Notes: generated by a model not told the origin, from the letters alone. DNA of 64,000 nucleotides from Puccinia triticina (GCF_026914185.1 NC_070568.1:1550001-1614000); one strand, 5' to 3'. Shown: positions 36,131-46,262, numbered from the stretch's first letter. Numbers and translations: made by a program.

Positions 36131-36439
36131 TCACAGTGTTTTGTAGATAGTACATCTACATGATTTTCTTACTTTGTAATAAAATCCTCCATTCTATGAG
36201 CTACCACTCCAACAGGTTATGAGCCTCTTGCTGGAGTACATAGCTCATTTTTTCACTATCAAATCATCTGTAGCCGGCACCAGGACGAGTTCTTCCTTTC
36301 AGTGGTTTTGCCAAAACGAGCTTAGCAGTCACATCTGACAAGCCCTGTAGTCTGCCGGCAAGCACCTTCTCCCCACATTCTCAATCTTTTTGATCCGCCA
36401 AACAACACACATACACCACGGGGCGCCTTTCTAAAAATG

Positions 36440-36715
36440 TGCTATATCCCGTGGATGTTTCTGATTGAGAAGCATCCAGAGGATGCCCGGGAAGCATCCA
36501 GTGGACGTAACATGCACTGAGCATCACTCAGACATTTCCAGAAGCGTCCAAGTGATGCTTGGCATTCAAAACCATCCATTGGACATTTCAAATTTCTGTC
36601 CATTGGACACTCCCAATTTAGAATGTCCAATGGACATCTTGCCAGTCCAAAAATTCAAGCATCCATTGGATACTCCAGCCAGAGTATCCAAAAGATGTTT
36701 GGTCCCAATTCTAGT
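36440..36715. repeat. cluster of short palindromes built on CATCC/TGGAC
   Basis: Many imperfect copies of CCATTGGACATT, AATGTCCAATGGACAT and AGCATCCAGTGGA in alternating orientation. Smaller clusters of the same words occur at about 37325-37400 and 45850-45930. Confidence 0.6.
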
Positions 36716-36889
36716 AGTTTAGTGTAGTGTGTGGGGACTCATAGTATTGGTGTCATGGCACATCTGGTAAGCACCTCATTCCCCGGGCCCCCGCCCACCC
36801 TTGATGGGTTCAACCCATGGTCCGCCCACCTCCAATTGATTGCTTTGCCTCATGTATCTGCCCTGCTCCTTGCCTTCTGACTGGTCACT

Positions 36890-37229
36890 TGTAAGAGCCC
36901 AGAATGGGGGGCTCTTCACTAGTCAGGTCTGGGGACACTGGGACAGAATTCTAGAACCAAGGTGTGCTGAATTGCAGAGTGGAGCTAGCTCGGGAGAGAT
37001 GACAGATCAATCTCTGTTGGTTCTACTTACAACAACATGGGCAGAGCGGACGAGGGTCGATACAGAAGGGAGAAAAGGAGGAAAGAAGGGACTGGCTTAC
37101 CTAGCTCGGGAGAGATGACAGATCAATCTCTATCAAGCTAGGAGGGGCGGGGGCGTGGTTGGACTATATGCTAGGACAAGTGGAGGCTTGTGATCCTTCT
37201 TGTGACAGCCCCAAGGCAGGGGGGTCACA
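36890..37229 (-). mobile_element. solo LTR with intron-like duplicated segment
   Basis: Read on the minus strand it begins TGTGACCCCCCTG and ends GGGCTCTTACA, 340 bp, flanked by TCACT at 36885-36889 and 37230-37234. A 31-bp segment ending CGAGCTAG occurs twice (minus strand); the first copy is followed by GTAAGCC and the second ends 116 nt later at 36985. Related to the LTRs at 44878 and 57220. Confidence 0.85.
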
Positions 37230-37234
37230 TCACT

Positions 37235-38173
37235 ACACAGCCTGCCCTCGTGCAAACCCTGCAACCTTTGAAGCCCTGCTGTGCCAGCTGAGCTAAAATT
37301 TTGGCAAAGCAAGCACAGTTGCTGATGTCCGATGGACATTTACATACCATCAGGCGGATGCTTGGAGAACATCTGGAGGATACTTAATTACCGATACATC
37401 TGCATCCATCATCTAAGTATATTAAATCCACACTTTCATGGAAATTGGGATCAAGGGTTTCCCCTGCAATTTTCTGAAAAGGGGCTTAAAATTTAGCCCC
37501 CTGTAAATGGAAAATTGGCACTTGCGTCCAACCTCCAATTTTCTCAGGTATCAGCATATTACGCTTAATACCACAAGAAAATTAATTTAAAGTCCCCGAA
37601 CATAAATGCCTTGGACTTGCCCCCCAATTCCTGAACCAGGAATGAAAAGGGGCAGGATTCACCCCCCTCATGCCAGTTGCAATTGCAAGGGCAGGAGGGG
37701 GGAAAAAAAAATGCTCAGCACACAATTGCAGAAAATGTCCGCCTCAGGTCAAAAACAATTGTAATTGACGGATGGGGGGTTAAAAACCTGTGCAAATGCA
37801 ACAGGGCAGTAAAAAAAAATTTGTTCCCCTCGGGCCTATTGCAAGTGCAAAGGTGGAGGAGGACAGGACGGGGTCTGCTCAAACTGCGCAAATGCAACAG
37901 TGGAGCTGGAGCCGCCGCCAGGGAAAAAGGAAGTCAGGGAGCCTGATGTATAAGTTCTTCCCCAGGCGCCTGCACCAAGGGATTGGTTTCAGGCGTGAAG
38001 TCAATTTGGAATACAAGTAACCTCGAACTGGTTCCTGTACGCGGTGTCGAGCGCCTTGCGTTTCGGACCTTCAACCAACAGGGTATGCCACCGCGCCCCA
38101 TTTGATTTGGCAGGAGGATCAATGACCTGCTCAAGTCGTCTACGAAACGCTTCGGAGGCGTGTTTGAGGCTGG
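37235..38173. other. non-coding stretch before copia-2
   Basis: No gene recognised. The interval 37680-37930 repeats GCAAATGCAAC-type words beside A and G runs. An open minus-strand frame (about 38001-38170, ending ...NQFEVTCIPN) has no recognised family and is cut by copia-2. Confidence 0.35.
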
Positions 38174-38178
38174 ACCCT

Positions 38179-38445
38179 TGTTGGAGTGCCTCCGGTAGAG
38201 TCACAGTAGCCAAGATTACATAAACACAGTTAGAGCATAATCATGTACTTAGACTCTAAACCTAACCGGTGCTTAGTCATCATCAACCGGTTAGGTTTAG
38301 ACTATATAACCTGGCCGGACCCGCGCCCGGCTCCAATCTCTTTTCCTCACCAAGATTGGAGCCGGATTCGTCAGTGCCGAGACTGACCGCGACGGGACTG
38401 TACCGACCAGATCCCATTTGCCTACATCTACTGAGGCATCTTATA
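38179..38445 (+). repeat. copia-2 5' LTR (short form)
   Basis: Starts TGTTGGAGTGCC, ends CATCTTATA. It carries a palindromic block (ACCTAACCGGT... ACCGGTTAGGT), a TATATA box at about 38303 and one copy of a 60-bp segment that the 3' LTR holds twice. Apart from that block it matches the 3' LTR with only one or so changes (CACCAAG against CACCGAG). Confidence 0.9.
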
Positions 38446-38685
38446 GGTTAAAAGCCTGCTCGCTGCGCTGCTCGTCTCCCCGCTCCTACCTTCGGCCATT
38501 TGATGAATTGGATTGAGAAGAAAAAGGAACGCCAGATTGAAATCAACGAAGAACTGAAGAAGAAGAAGAATCGAGAGTCAGAAATCGAATGAAGAAGATC
38601 AGCTCTGCTGAACCAACCATCTACATCCAGAAACCCACCCACCAACTCCTTCTCACTCCCCTCATCACCGTCATCCAACGACAAC

Positions 38686-41600
38686 ATGGAACCCGACCTC
38701 ACCCCGCAACAAGCGAGGCAACTCTTCCATGATCTCCGGGAAGAAATCGCCGCGTTGCGCAACAACCAAGCTCAGATGCCAGTACCTCAAGCCCCAGTCG
38801 TTGCCCGCCACCGCACACGCCAGGAAATGATAATGGACAACTTCCTCAATAAACCTATGCAGGTCCATCATCAGCTAAACCCCCGAAAGCCGATCCTTGC
38901 CTACGAGGGAACGAATTTTTCATCCTGGGAGGCCGCAATCGACCAAACTCTCCGTCATGTCCTCATCCGTCAAGAGCCCTTCACAGACAAGACGGAAAAC
39001 TTTGCCATCTTGTCTGTGGAGGAGGCATCCACCGTTGCCAGTCTCATGCGCAACACGATTGTCGATACACTCGGCGATATCATTGATGCCTCGAAGATGA
39101 CCTCTCCAAAAGATATCTTTGAGCTCCTGAAGACCAAATGCTCCCGTTCCGACCGACGACGGAAGATCGAACTATTGAATCAACTCGTCCAACTCATCAA
39201 TGACCCGGCACCGGCATCGGATGCGACACTGTCTGTATGGGCGCGGCTCAAGTCAGAACTGGCTGAGCTCAAAATCACCTGGGATGAAGCCCTAGGCATC
39301 CTGTTACAGTCCTACTTCAAGCCACCCGTCGGCGTGGAGTCGATGACGTTTGAGTTCACAGTCAATCAACAACTCAACGACAAGGACGCTCCGCCATTCG
39401 ACGATGTGATGACGATCATTCAATTCGCCGCCAACAAACTGCGCAATAAGACGGTTGGCCCCTTGAATCCACTGCCGGTTGCAACACCTGATCCTATGGC
39501 CATGGAACTGGACCGCATCCAAGCAATCCAAAACCAATCCCGCTATGTCCCTCCCCAACGGCGAGCTGGATCGCAACCACCTCACCAGCAATCGACCTTG
39601 TCCCTCGACAAGGCAGCCCATTTCAAAGGAAAGAGCCAGTCCGAAGCCCTTATCAAGAAGCACGGAGCGCACTGTCTCTATTGTGGTGCGCATGGTCACT
39701 GGTACCCAGATTGCGCTCATTTCTGGAAAGACGTTGCGACGGGGAAAATCAACCCTCCGAGTGCTGATTACAATGAAAAAGGATCCAAATATCGCCCACC
39801 CCCTCGACCGGAGAGTGGCAACCGATTGCGACAGGTCAACATTCCTGAAGTGACGGACGGAGTCCTACTTGATTCCGGGGCCTCAGCTCACGTAAGCGGT
39901 GATTCGCCGTTGTTCAACGTCGAGAGGAAACTGACAAGTCCTCGTACTTTCTACTTGGCGGTCTCTGATTGCAATGTATCGGTCTCGGAAATCGGAAGTG
40001 TGACGATCCCGACACCGACGGGACCGTTGAAGATTGAGGACGTTTATCATTGCCCTGGTGTTGACGGCATAATCCTATCGACCGGTCGTCTATTGTCCTC
40101 TGGCTGGCAATTGAAGTATGATGGAACGCAAGCGACATTGTTAGACCCCTGTAACAATTCTTATGAGACTGTATTCCACAATTATTGTTGGTCCCTTAAA
40201 ACTAGCGCTTTATTGCAATCTAGACGGATATCCCAATTACCATCGTTTGATCCATACATCTGGCACATGCGCCTTGGCCACGTTTCTGATGAAGTTGTCA
40301 AACAATTTCTGCGCCTCAACTACCCGGATGTCAAGATACAATGGAAACCCTTCTTCTGTGAGCAGTGCGCGCGGTCCAAAAGCCTGGACAAAAAGACTCT
40401 TGGGATGGAGACCCAGATCCCTCGTGACAAACCACTCGACTTCTGCGTGTCGGATGTTATCGGACCGCTTAATTTGGACATAAACGGCTGCAGATATCTG
40501 GTGACACTAAGGGATCATGCCAGCACCTACACTTTCTGCGCGCCCATGCAACACAGAAGCGATGTTCCTGAGAAGATCATGGGCTGGATCCGCTACCTCA
40601 AGACTGCCCTTGGGAAAGTCCCGACATACCTCCGCTGTGATAATGCGCTGGAGTATACCAAAAGCCTGAAGCCTCAACTGGAAGCCATTGGTACTACTTT
40701 AGCGCCCGTTACGCCATATTCACCGGAGCAAAACGGAGAGGCCGAGCGTGTCAACCGCACACTTGGCGATATGGCGCGGACGATGCTTCACTCAAGTGAA
40801 CTGTCTAGCAAGTGGTGGAGTTTCGCCTATTCCACAGCTGCACACCTTCACAATCGGATGCCGAACAGTCGAACCAATGACAAAACACCTCTGGAGCTGC
40901 TATATAAGGTGAAACCTATCGCGGCAACTCTTTTCCCGTTTGGAGCTAGAGCGATCATCCATATTCCTAAAGAACAACGGAAGAAACTAGACGAACGCGC
41001 TCGTGAGGGTCAATTGCTCGGCTACCCAGCCTCGGGGACTGGTTGGCTCCTTTGGGTCCCGAATGAAAGGAGGATGGTTCACTTGAGTTCGGTAAATTTT
41101 CCAGACTTCCAGAAGTTACCAGTTCAAAAATCGACGACCAAAACCGCGTCTGACTTGCTAGCTAAACCAGAAGCTGAAAATGAAAGCCAGGTTGATCTAA
41201 TCCTAAAACAGATCATGCTGCGACTTGGTGAAGAGAAAACAGCTGAGATTGCGGAAGAAGAAAGGCGTCAACTATCCTTACTGTCAACGGACGAAGAACA
41301 TAACTTACCCAAGACAATCAAGCAAGCGCTGGCCGGTCCTGACGCCCATCTCTGGCGAGAAGCAGCTGAGTATGAAATGCTGAAATTTGATCAATTGGAA
41401 GTTTGGATTCCAACGAATCCGCCGAAGGCGTGTAAGGCACTGGGAGCGCGCTGGGTCTTTTCTATCAAGAGGAAACCGGATGGCTCCGTTGATAAATATA
41501 GAGCTCGGTATGTTGCCAAGGGTTTCAACCAGCAGATGGGCCTTGACTATAACGAGACCTACGCCCCGACTGCCTCTCTCAACACCCTTCGCCTCCTTAT

Positions 41601-42813
41601 TTCACTGGCGATCTCAAACAAACTTCACACCGCAACTTTCGATGTGAGTTCAGCTTACCTGTACAGCCCAATTGAGGAAGAGGTGTATATACAACCCCCG
41701 GTTGAGATCACTCCCTCACTCAAGGGTAAGGTTATGCGGCTCAAGAAAGCACTTTACGGCACCAAACAAGCGGCCCGCTGCTGGTGGAAATTCTTCCAGA
41801 AAACGGTGGAGTCTCTTGGTTTTGAGGCCAGTGAAATGGAACCATCGCTTTATTTGTTTCGACGCAGAGGCCAATTCATCATCATCTGGCTTCACGTTGA
41901 CGATGGATTTGCCGTATCATCCGACAAGCGACTTCTAGCGGAACTACGGAGTGGAATGGAAAGCCAACTGGAGATTAAATGGTCCGACAACGTCCAGCGT
42001 CTGGTGGGAATCGAATTCACTTGGAATGGCGGCCAGCTTCGCCTAGCTCAGTCACTGATGGCAAAGCAGATTGTGGAGACCTATCACAGAAAGGTTTTCC
42101 CTCATCACTGCCCGCTTCCTGAATCCGATCTTGAGAGCTTCTCTGGCAACCCGGTGGATCAGACTGGATACCGTTCAGTCATTGGATCACTCATGTATCT
42201 CGCATGTGGTACTCGCCCTGATCTATCTTATGGTGTGAACTTATTGGCGCGCTTTTCGTCGGCACCTTCTGAGGAACACTGGAAGGCACTCGATTGGTTA
42301 ATTCGCTATTTGGGTCGGACGGCGGATAGGGCCCTTGTGTACAGGGCAGGGAAAGGCGAAATGGACCTCTGGACGGATGCGAATTGGGGTGGTGAACACG
42401 AGCGGTCGACAACGGGCTACCTTCTTACACACGGCGGGAATAGTGTGGCGTGGGGATCAAAAAGGCAGACGGTTGTGGCAATGTCGACTTGCGCGGCGGA
42501 ATACCTTGCGCTCTCTGAAGGCGCGCAACAACTGGCGCATCTTCTCAACATCTTTGAGGAAATTGGAGTCAGTCCTAAATTATCAATGCACTGCGATAAT
42601 GAAGCGGCAATACTCATTGCTACGGACAACACATCAAAAAAGAAGACCAAATATCTACGGAGGGCTTTTTGTTTTGTGAATGATCTAATCAGAGAGAACA
42701 ACATCGACATTTCCTGGACCAGCACCCACAATCAACTCGCGGATGTACTGACCAAGCGCTTAGGCCCAACCAAAATGACCGGCGCACTGGAACAACTCGG
42801 GGTTAAAGGGTAG
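38686..42813 (+). CDS. copia-2 gag-pol polyprotein
   Basis: A single 1375-residue frame from ATG 38686 to TAG 42811-42813. In order: gag (to about residue 320), zinc knuckle CLYCGAHGHWYPDC, aspartic protease LLDSGASAHVSGD, pre-integrase HHCC (WHMRLGHVS ... CEQCARSKS), integrase core with SDVIGPLN, LRCDNALEY and PEQNGEAERVNRTLGDM, reverse transcriptase with FSIKRKPDGSVDKYRARYV, FDVSSAYLYSPIEEEVY, LYGTKQAARCWWKFF and LHVDDGFAVSS, then RNase H (WTDANWGG, STCAAEYLALSEG, DNEAAI) and the end LADVLTKRLGP. No frame break or lost catalytic residue is seen. Gag and pol are one frame, as in many copia elements, so gag excess must come from processing or splicing. Confidence 0.95.
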   Translation: MEPDLTPQQARQLFHDLREEIAALRNNQAQMPVPQAPVVARHRTRQEMIMDNFLNKPMQVHHQLNPRKPILAYEGTNFSSWEAAIDQTLRHVLIRQEPFTDKTENFAILSVEEASTVASLMRNTIVDTLGDIIDASKMTSPKDIFELLKTKCSRSDRRRKIELLNQLVQLINDPAPASDATLSVWARLKSELAELKITWDEALGILLQSYFKPPVGVESMTFEFTVNQQLNDKDAPPFDDVMTIIQFAANKLRNKTVGPLNPLPVATPDPMAMELDRIQAIQNQSRYVPPQRRAGSQPPHQQSTLSLDKAAHFKGKSQSEALIKKHGAHCLYCGAHGHWYPDCAHFWKDVATGKINPPSADYNEKGSKYRPPPRPESGNRLRQVNIPEVTDGVLLDSGASAHVSGDSPLFNVERKLTSPRTFYLAVSDCNVSVSEIGSVTIPTPTGPLKIEDVYHCPGVDGIILSTGRLLSSGWQLKYDGTQATLLDPCNNSYETVFHNYCWSLKTSALLQSRRISQLPSFDPYIWHMRLGHVSDEVVKQFLRLNYPDVKIQWKPFFCEQCARSKSLDKKTLGMETQIPRDKPLDFCVSDVIGPLNLDINGCRYLVTLRDHASTYTFCAPMQHRSDVPEKIMGWIRYLKTALGKVPTYLRCDNALEYTKSLKPQLEAIGTTLAPVTPYSPEQNGEAERVNRTLGDMARTMLHSSELSSKWWSFAYSTAAHLHNRMPNSRTNDKTPLELLYKVKPIAATLFPFGARAIIHIPKEQRKKLDERAREGQLLGYPASGTGWLLWVPNERRMVHLSSVNFPDFQKLPVQKSTTKTASDLLAKPEAENESQVDLILKQIMLRLGEEKTAEIAEEERRQLSLLSTDEEHNLPKTIKQALAGPDAHLWREAAEYEMLKFDQLEVWIPTNPPKACKALGARWVFSIKRKPDGSVDKYRARYVAKGFNQQMGLDYNETYAPTASLNTLRLLISLAISNKLHTATFDVSSAYLYSPIEEEVYIQPPVEITPSLKGKVMRLKKALYGTKQAARCWWKFFQKTVESLGFEASEMEPSLYLFRRRGQFIIIWLHVDDGFAVSSDKRLLAELRSGMESQLEIKWSDNVQRLVGIEFTWNGGQLRLAQSLMAKQIVETYHRKVFPHHCPLPESDLESFSGNPVDQTGYRSVIGSLMYLACGTRPDLSYGVNLLARFSSAPSEEHWKALDWLIRYLGRTADRALVYRAGKGEMDLWTDANWGGEHERSTTGYLLTHGGNSVAWGSKRQTVVAMSTCAAEYLALSEGAQQLAHLLNIFEEIGVSPKLSMHCDNEAAILIATDNTSKKKTKYLRRAFCFVNDLIRENNIDISWTSTHNQLADVLTKRLGPTKMTGALEQLGVKG

Positions 42814-42835
42814 TTTTTGCAATCTTGGGGGGGGG

Positions 42836-43193
42836 TGTTGGAGTGCCTCCGGTAGAGTCACAGTAGCCAAGATTACATAAACACAGTTAGAGCATAATCA
42901 TGTACTTAGACTCTAAACCTAACCGGTGCTTAGTCATCATCAACCGGTTAGGTTTAGACTATATAACCTGGCCGGACCCGCGCCCGGCTCCAATCTCTTT
43001 TCCTCACCGAGATTGGAGCCGGATTCGTCAGTGCCGAGACTGACCGCGACGGGACTGTACCGACCAGGTTAGTACATATTCTCTTATGCAATCACAACCG
43101 AGATTGGAGCCGGATTCGTCAGTGCCGAGACTGACCGCGACGGGACTGTACCGACCAGATCCCATTTGCCTACATCTACTGAGGCATCTTATA
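42836..43193 (+). repeat. copia-2 3' LTR (long form with 91-bp extra unit)
   Basis: Same as the 5' LTR except that a 60-bp segment (GAGATTGGAGCCGG ... CCGACCAG) occurs twice, separated by a 31-nt spacer that begins GTTAGTACAT. The first copy ends at 43067 and the second at 43158, so the added 91 nt run from GT to AG. Confidence 0.9.
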
Positions 43194-43228
43194 ACCCTCA
43201 TTGGGAGCGGTGCCTTCCAAACCGTTGC

Positions 43229-43576
43229 CCTGCCAGCTCGCCGGGAGGAACTTCCCCCTTGTCGAGCTGGTATACACCATACCAGCTCGCCGGGAGGAGA
43301 GTCCCTCTCGGCTAGCTGGTATACACCATACCAGCTCGCCGGGAGGAGAGTCCCTCTCGGCTAGCTGGTATACACCATACCAGCTCGCCGGGAGGAGAGT
43401 CTCTCTCGGCGAGCTGGTATCCACATACCAGCTCGCCGGGAGTAGAGTCTCTCTCGGCGAGCTGGTATAAATATATACCAGCTCGCCCAGAGGAGAGTCC
43501 CTCGAGAGGGAAGTTCCTCCCGGCGAGCTGGTATGGGTAGCTCGCCGGGAGGAACTTCCCTCTCGCCGACCTGGTA
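43229..43576. repeat. tandem array of GC-rich hairpins
   Basis: About six units of about 57 bp: ATACCAGCTCGCCGGGAGG-AGAGTC-CCTCTCGGCGAGCTGGTAT, each self-complementary. The word GAGCTGGTATACACCATACC joins units. It resembles the array at 17365 with CG replaced there by TG or CA. Confidence 0.88.
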
Positions 43577-43713
43577 TACACATACCCGCCGTTCGATTGC
43601 GAAGAGGTTGGCTTATATAAACAGGTCAGTCTGTTCGCCTGATGCTACATAGATTAACAGCATTTCTGATCTCGTTTTTATTTATTTTTCTCTGCAGCAT
43701 ATGTAGCCAACAG

Positions 43714-44370
43714 ATGACTTCTCTGACAACTCCCGACTCAGCCGAAGGCAGCCCCCGGCCAGCAGCAAGCATTGGCCTACCGCGGACGGTGAGCCGATTG
43801 CTGGAGATGATTGTGAATCTGTTTGCACTGCTGGTGGCCGAGCTCGGCCAGCTGAGGCAGAACATCCGGGCACTCGTTGGCTCGGACCACCAACAGCTCA
43901 ACTCAATCGCGAGCTGCTTCCTCCCCTCGCCTCAGCAGGGCAAGCATCTCCGGCCTCTCATCGCCCAGGGGTCCGCACCCTCCGCCGCCGCCAGTCAACT
44001 CCAAACGGCCCATCTCGCCCAGCCACATCCTCAACGACACCAGCCCTAGCCAGCCACAACTCATCATCTTCATCCCTGTCCAGAGCCGGCCTTAATCCTA
44101 CCCACCCAAGGCCGGGTCGCCGAGATTGCTGAGCTCATCCACGTCTCCTCCCTGCTCCACGACGACGTCATCAACAAGGCCGAGAGCTGCAGGGGCGAGC
44201 CGTCCGTCCCGCTTGAGTTGGGTAGCCAACTCTCTGTCCTCGCCGGCAACTTACTGCTCACAAGATCATGACTCTCCCTCTCCAGACCGGCTAAGTTCTA
44301 ATTCATCGTGCTCATCTGTGGTATTATCTCCAACGTTGTCTGGAGCAAGCTCCTCCAATCCACTCCATCC
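43714..44370 (+). pseudogene. broken COQ1-like polyprenyl diphosphate synthase fragment
   Basis: From ATG 43714 the frame gives LVAELGQLRQNIRALVGSDH and QGKHLRPLI, the N-terminal marks of trans-prenyl transferases of ubiquinone synthesis. A frame change then gives PISPSHILNDTSP, and another gives RVAEIAELIHVSSLLHDDVINK with the first Asp-rich motif altered (DDVIN in place of DDxxD), then SQLSVLAGNLLLTRS followed by TGA and a further stop. The rest of the enzyme, with the second Asp-rich motif, is absent. Full enzymes make the isoprenoid tail of ubiquinone in mitochondria; this copy cannot. TATATAAA at about 43613 and the hairpin array lie just upstream. Confidence 0.8.
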
Positions 44371-44877
44371 TCAACCTCCCACACCCTCCCCCAACATCAT
44401 CACTTCAGCATATCTCTACCACTCATTATGTTTCTCCATAAACTTAGCTTTCCTCAAGCATGTCATCCAGTATATATTTCCATCAATAGACAGTGTGAAA
44501 TCCACACTTGCTAAAGCAGCATGATGAATAGATTTGCAAGACTCAATTGTGGTCTCAGATCAATGTATCCCAATCAAGGCATGTATATAAAATGCTTAGT
44601 CACTAAAAATTTAATTATGTTTTATTGTTAACCTGATCATAGAAAATTTCAGGAGTTTTTTTAATTTAATTTTTAATAACTGGCCAGGCCACCTGTTATG
44701 TTGCTGACAATGATTTCAGGGACTAATTTGTGAAATCACACTCCCTAAAAACAAAGCAGAATTAATGGATTCATAATTCAAATTGAGAAACTGTTGATCA
44801 CATTTCAATTCATAGATCAGTCTTCCCTACCCAAAGAGCTGACAATTGCTGGTCCTGACTACATTCCTGTAAAACCT

Positions 44878-45156
44878 CCTCCTCCTTTGGGGTTCACAAG
44901 GAGTCACACATGTACACTAGCATTTCACAAGCTGGTAGCTAGCCTGGTTTTCTTTCATCCCTGGCTCAGCAGAGAACTGACCTCCTTTTCTCTGAGCCAG
45001 GTAAGCTCTTCTCCCTCTTGTCTTTCCCTCTCTCTCTTCCTCTGGAGAGAACTGACCTCCTTCTCTCTGAGCCAGCCAGTCAGCCCGTACTCAAACACCA
45101 CTGTGTTAGGTTGTAGACTTTCATTAGGCTCTACAGCCCGCTCTCAGTATACTTAC
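44878..45156 (+). mobile_element. probable solo LTR, same family as 36890 and 57220
   Basis: Begins TGTAAAACCTCCTCC...GGGGTTCACAAGGAG, like the LTR at 57220, and ends about CTCAGTATACTTACA. A 30-bp segment ending TCTGAGCCAG occurs at 44971-45000 and again ending 45075; the first is followed by GTAAGC. No matching target duplication was found, so the ends are less certain. Confidence 0.65.
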
Positions 45157-45305
45157 ATAACCCCACTGAATTTTTTTTGATTGTCAATTGTAGATAATTA
45201 AAGTTTATCTATTGTCAATTTTTTTGCACCACATATGAATCAACCTGGAATATGAATATCTCAAAGCCTTATGTACAGTCAGAATTCAAAAAGATGAACA
45301 CATAT

Positions 45306-45418
45306 CACTGTAAGAAAAATTCAAGAAACTGCTGCCGGTTGACATGCAATATTACAAAGGTGCTTTTGTAATATTGCATGTCAACTGACAGCAGTTTCTT
45401 GAGTTTTTTTTCACAGTG
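45306..45418. mobile_element. foldback MITE with CACTG...CAGTG ends (copy 2)
   Basis: 113 bp, hairpin arms of about 50 bp (CACTGTAAGAAAAATTCAAG ... CTTGAGTTTTTTTTCACAGTG). Close relative of 17516. Flanks TAT and TGC do not match, so the target duplication is lost. Confidence 0.85.
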
Positions 45419-45508
45419 TGCATGTGATGAAATACTGCCACATAGTACAAAAGTTGAGCTGGGAACCTGTGCTCTGCAGCGGCGCAGCCGCCTTGTCCTC
45501 TAGTGTAG

Positions 45509-45837
45509 CAACGATGCATCTATTACGCTACGGTTAGCGTGTAATACCCTAATTTAGCGGTTTTTTAGCGCCGCTACGCTAAACTAAATTGTAGCGGGCG
45601 GACTATTACAATTACAGCTAACTCAGATTGGGCAAAAAAGTGCAATTTTTGCTACGAATTACAGCTAATTTAGCGTAGCGAGCCGCTAATTAGCTGTAAT
45701 TTAGCTGTAATTTAGTGTTAGCGGTTTTTAGCGGGTTGGTATTACGCTAAAAATTACAGCCCCAGATTATTAGCGACAAGTGTTACAATTTAGTTTTAGC
45801 GGCGCTAATTACATTTAGCGTAATAGATGCATTGTTG
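45509..45837. mobile_element. MITE with CAAC...GTTG termini (element D)
   Basis: Terminal inverted repeats of 22 bp with one mismatch (CAACGATGCATCTATTACGC... against CAACAATGCATCTATTACGC...). Exact 7-bp target duplication AGTGTAG at 45502-45508 and 45838-45844. The 329-bp body is filled with about fifteen TAGCG/CGCTA words in both orientations. No coding capacity. Confidence 0.92.
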
Positions 45838-46262
45838 AGTGTAGAGTAATATCCTCCGGATGTTTTGTGCCCTGCAAGAGCTGGATGTTCAGGGACATGT
45901 CCAAAGGTATGTCCCATGGACATCCAGCACAACCCGTGGTGTACCTTGACCACTCATCTATCAATTTCCAATCACAGACAAGCAATGTAACTGTTGTGAC
46001 ATAGATGTCACACGCACCTCCTGGACTTGCCGCAGCACAACCAGAGCTTCTCATCCCGGTTCAAACCCGGGCTGAAGAGTGACACACTATGTGGAATTTA
46101 CTCATTACAACCCCTGTGTCTCTATAGTAACAACCGCTTAACAGTCTGAGCAAAGCTTGAGCTAGTCTTCAAAACCCTGTATTGTGCGGCGGACATCCAG
46201 CAGATGTTTAGCTTGGTGTAATTAACCATCACCGCGCAAACAGAGTTAAGTTGCCTTCCTTA

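Larger units (their letters stand above)
38179..43193 (+). mobile_element. complete Ty1/copia LTR retrotransposon (copia-2)
   Basis: LTRs at 38179-38445 and 42836-43193 flank one long gag-pol frame. The 5-bp target duplication is ACCCT (38174-38178 and 43194-43198). A run of nine G (42827-42835) is the polypurine tract. After the 5' LTR the sequence GGTTAAAAGCC partly matches the initiator tRNA-Met half-molecule site seen in copia-1. All needed proteins are intact, so this copy could be autonomous. Confidence 0.93.

Noticed and set aside
36215..36225. GGTTATGAGCC as a third primer-binding site
   Set aside because: It follows CCAACA, but the sequence before it matches a region also joined to gypsy integrase at 56.8 kb and no LTR with matching partner was found. 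Chance or a partial remnant.
38001..38213. Minus-strand frame of 70 residues running into copia-2
   Set aside because: No recognised family, and its first part is LTR sequence. Left as a note in the non-coding stretch.
43229..43576. Regular repeats with spacers, CRISPR-like at first sight
   Set aside because: The genome is eukaryotic, the spacers between palindromes are themselves repeated, and no cas-like gene is present. It is a tandem hairpin satellite; the same holds for 63157-63520.
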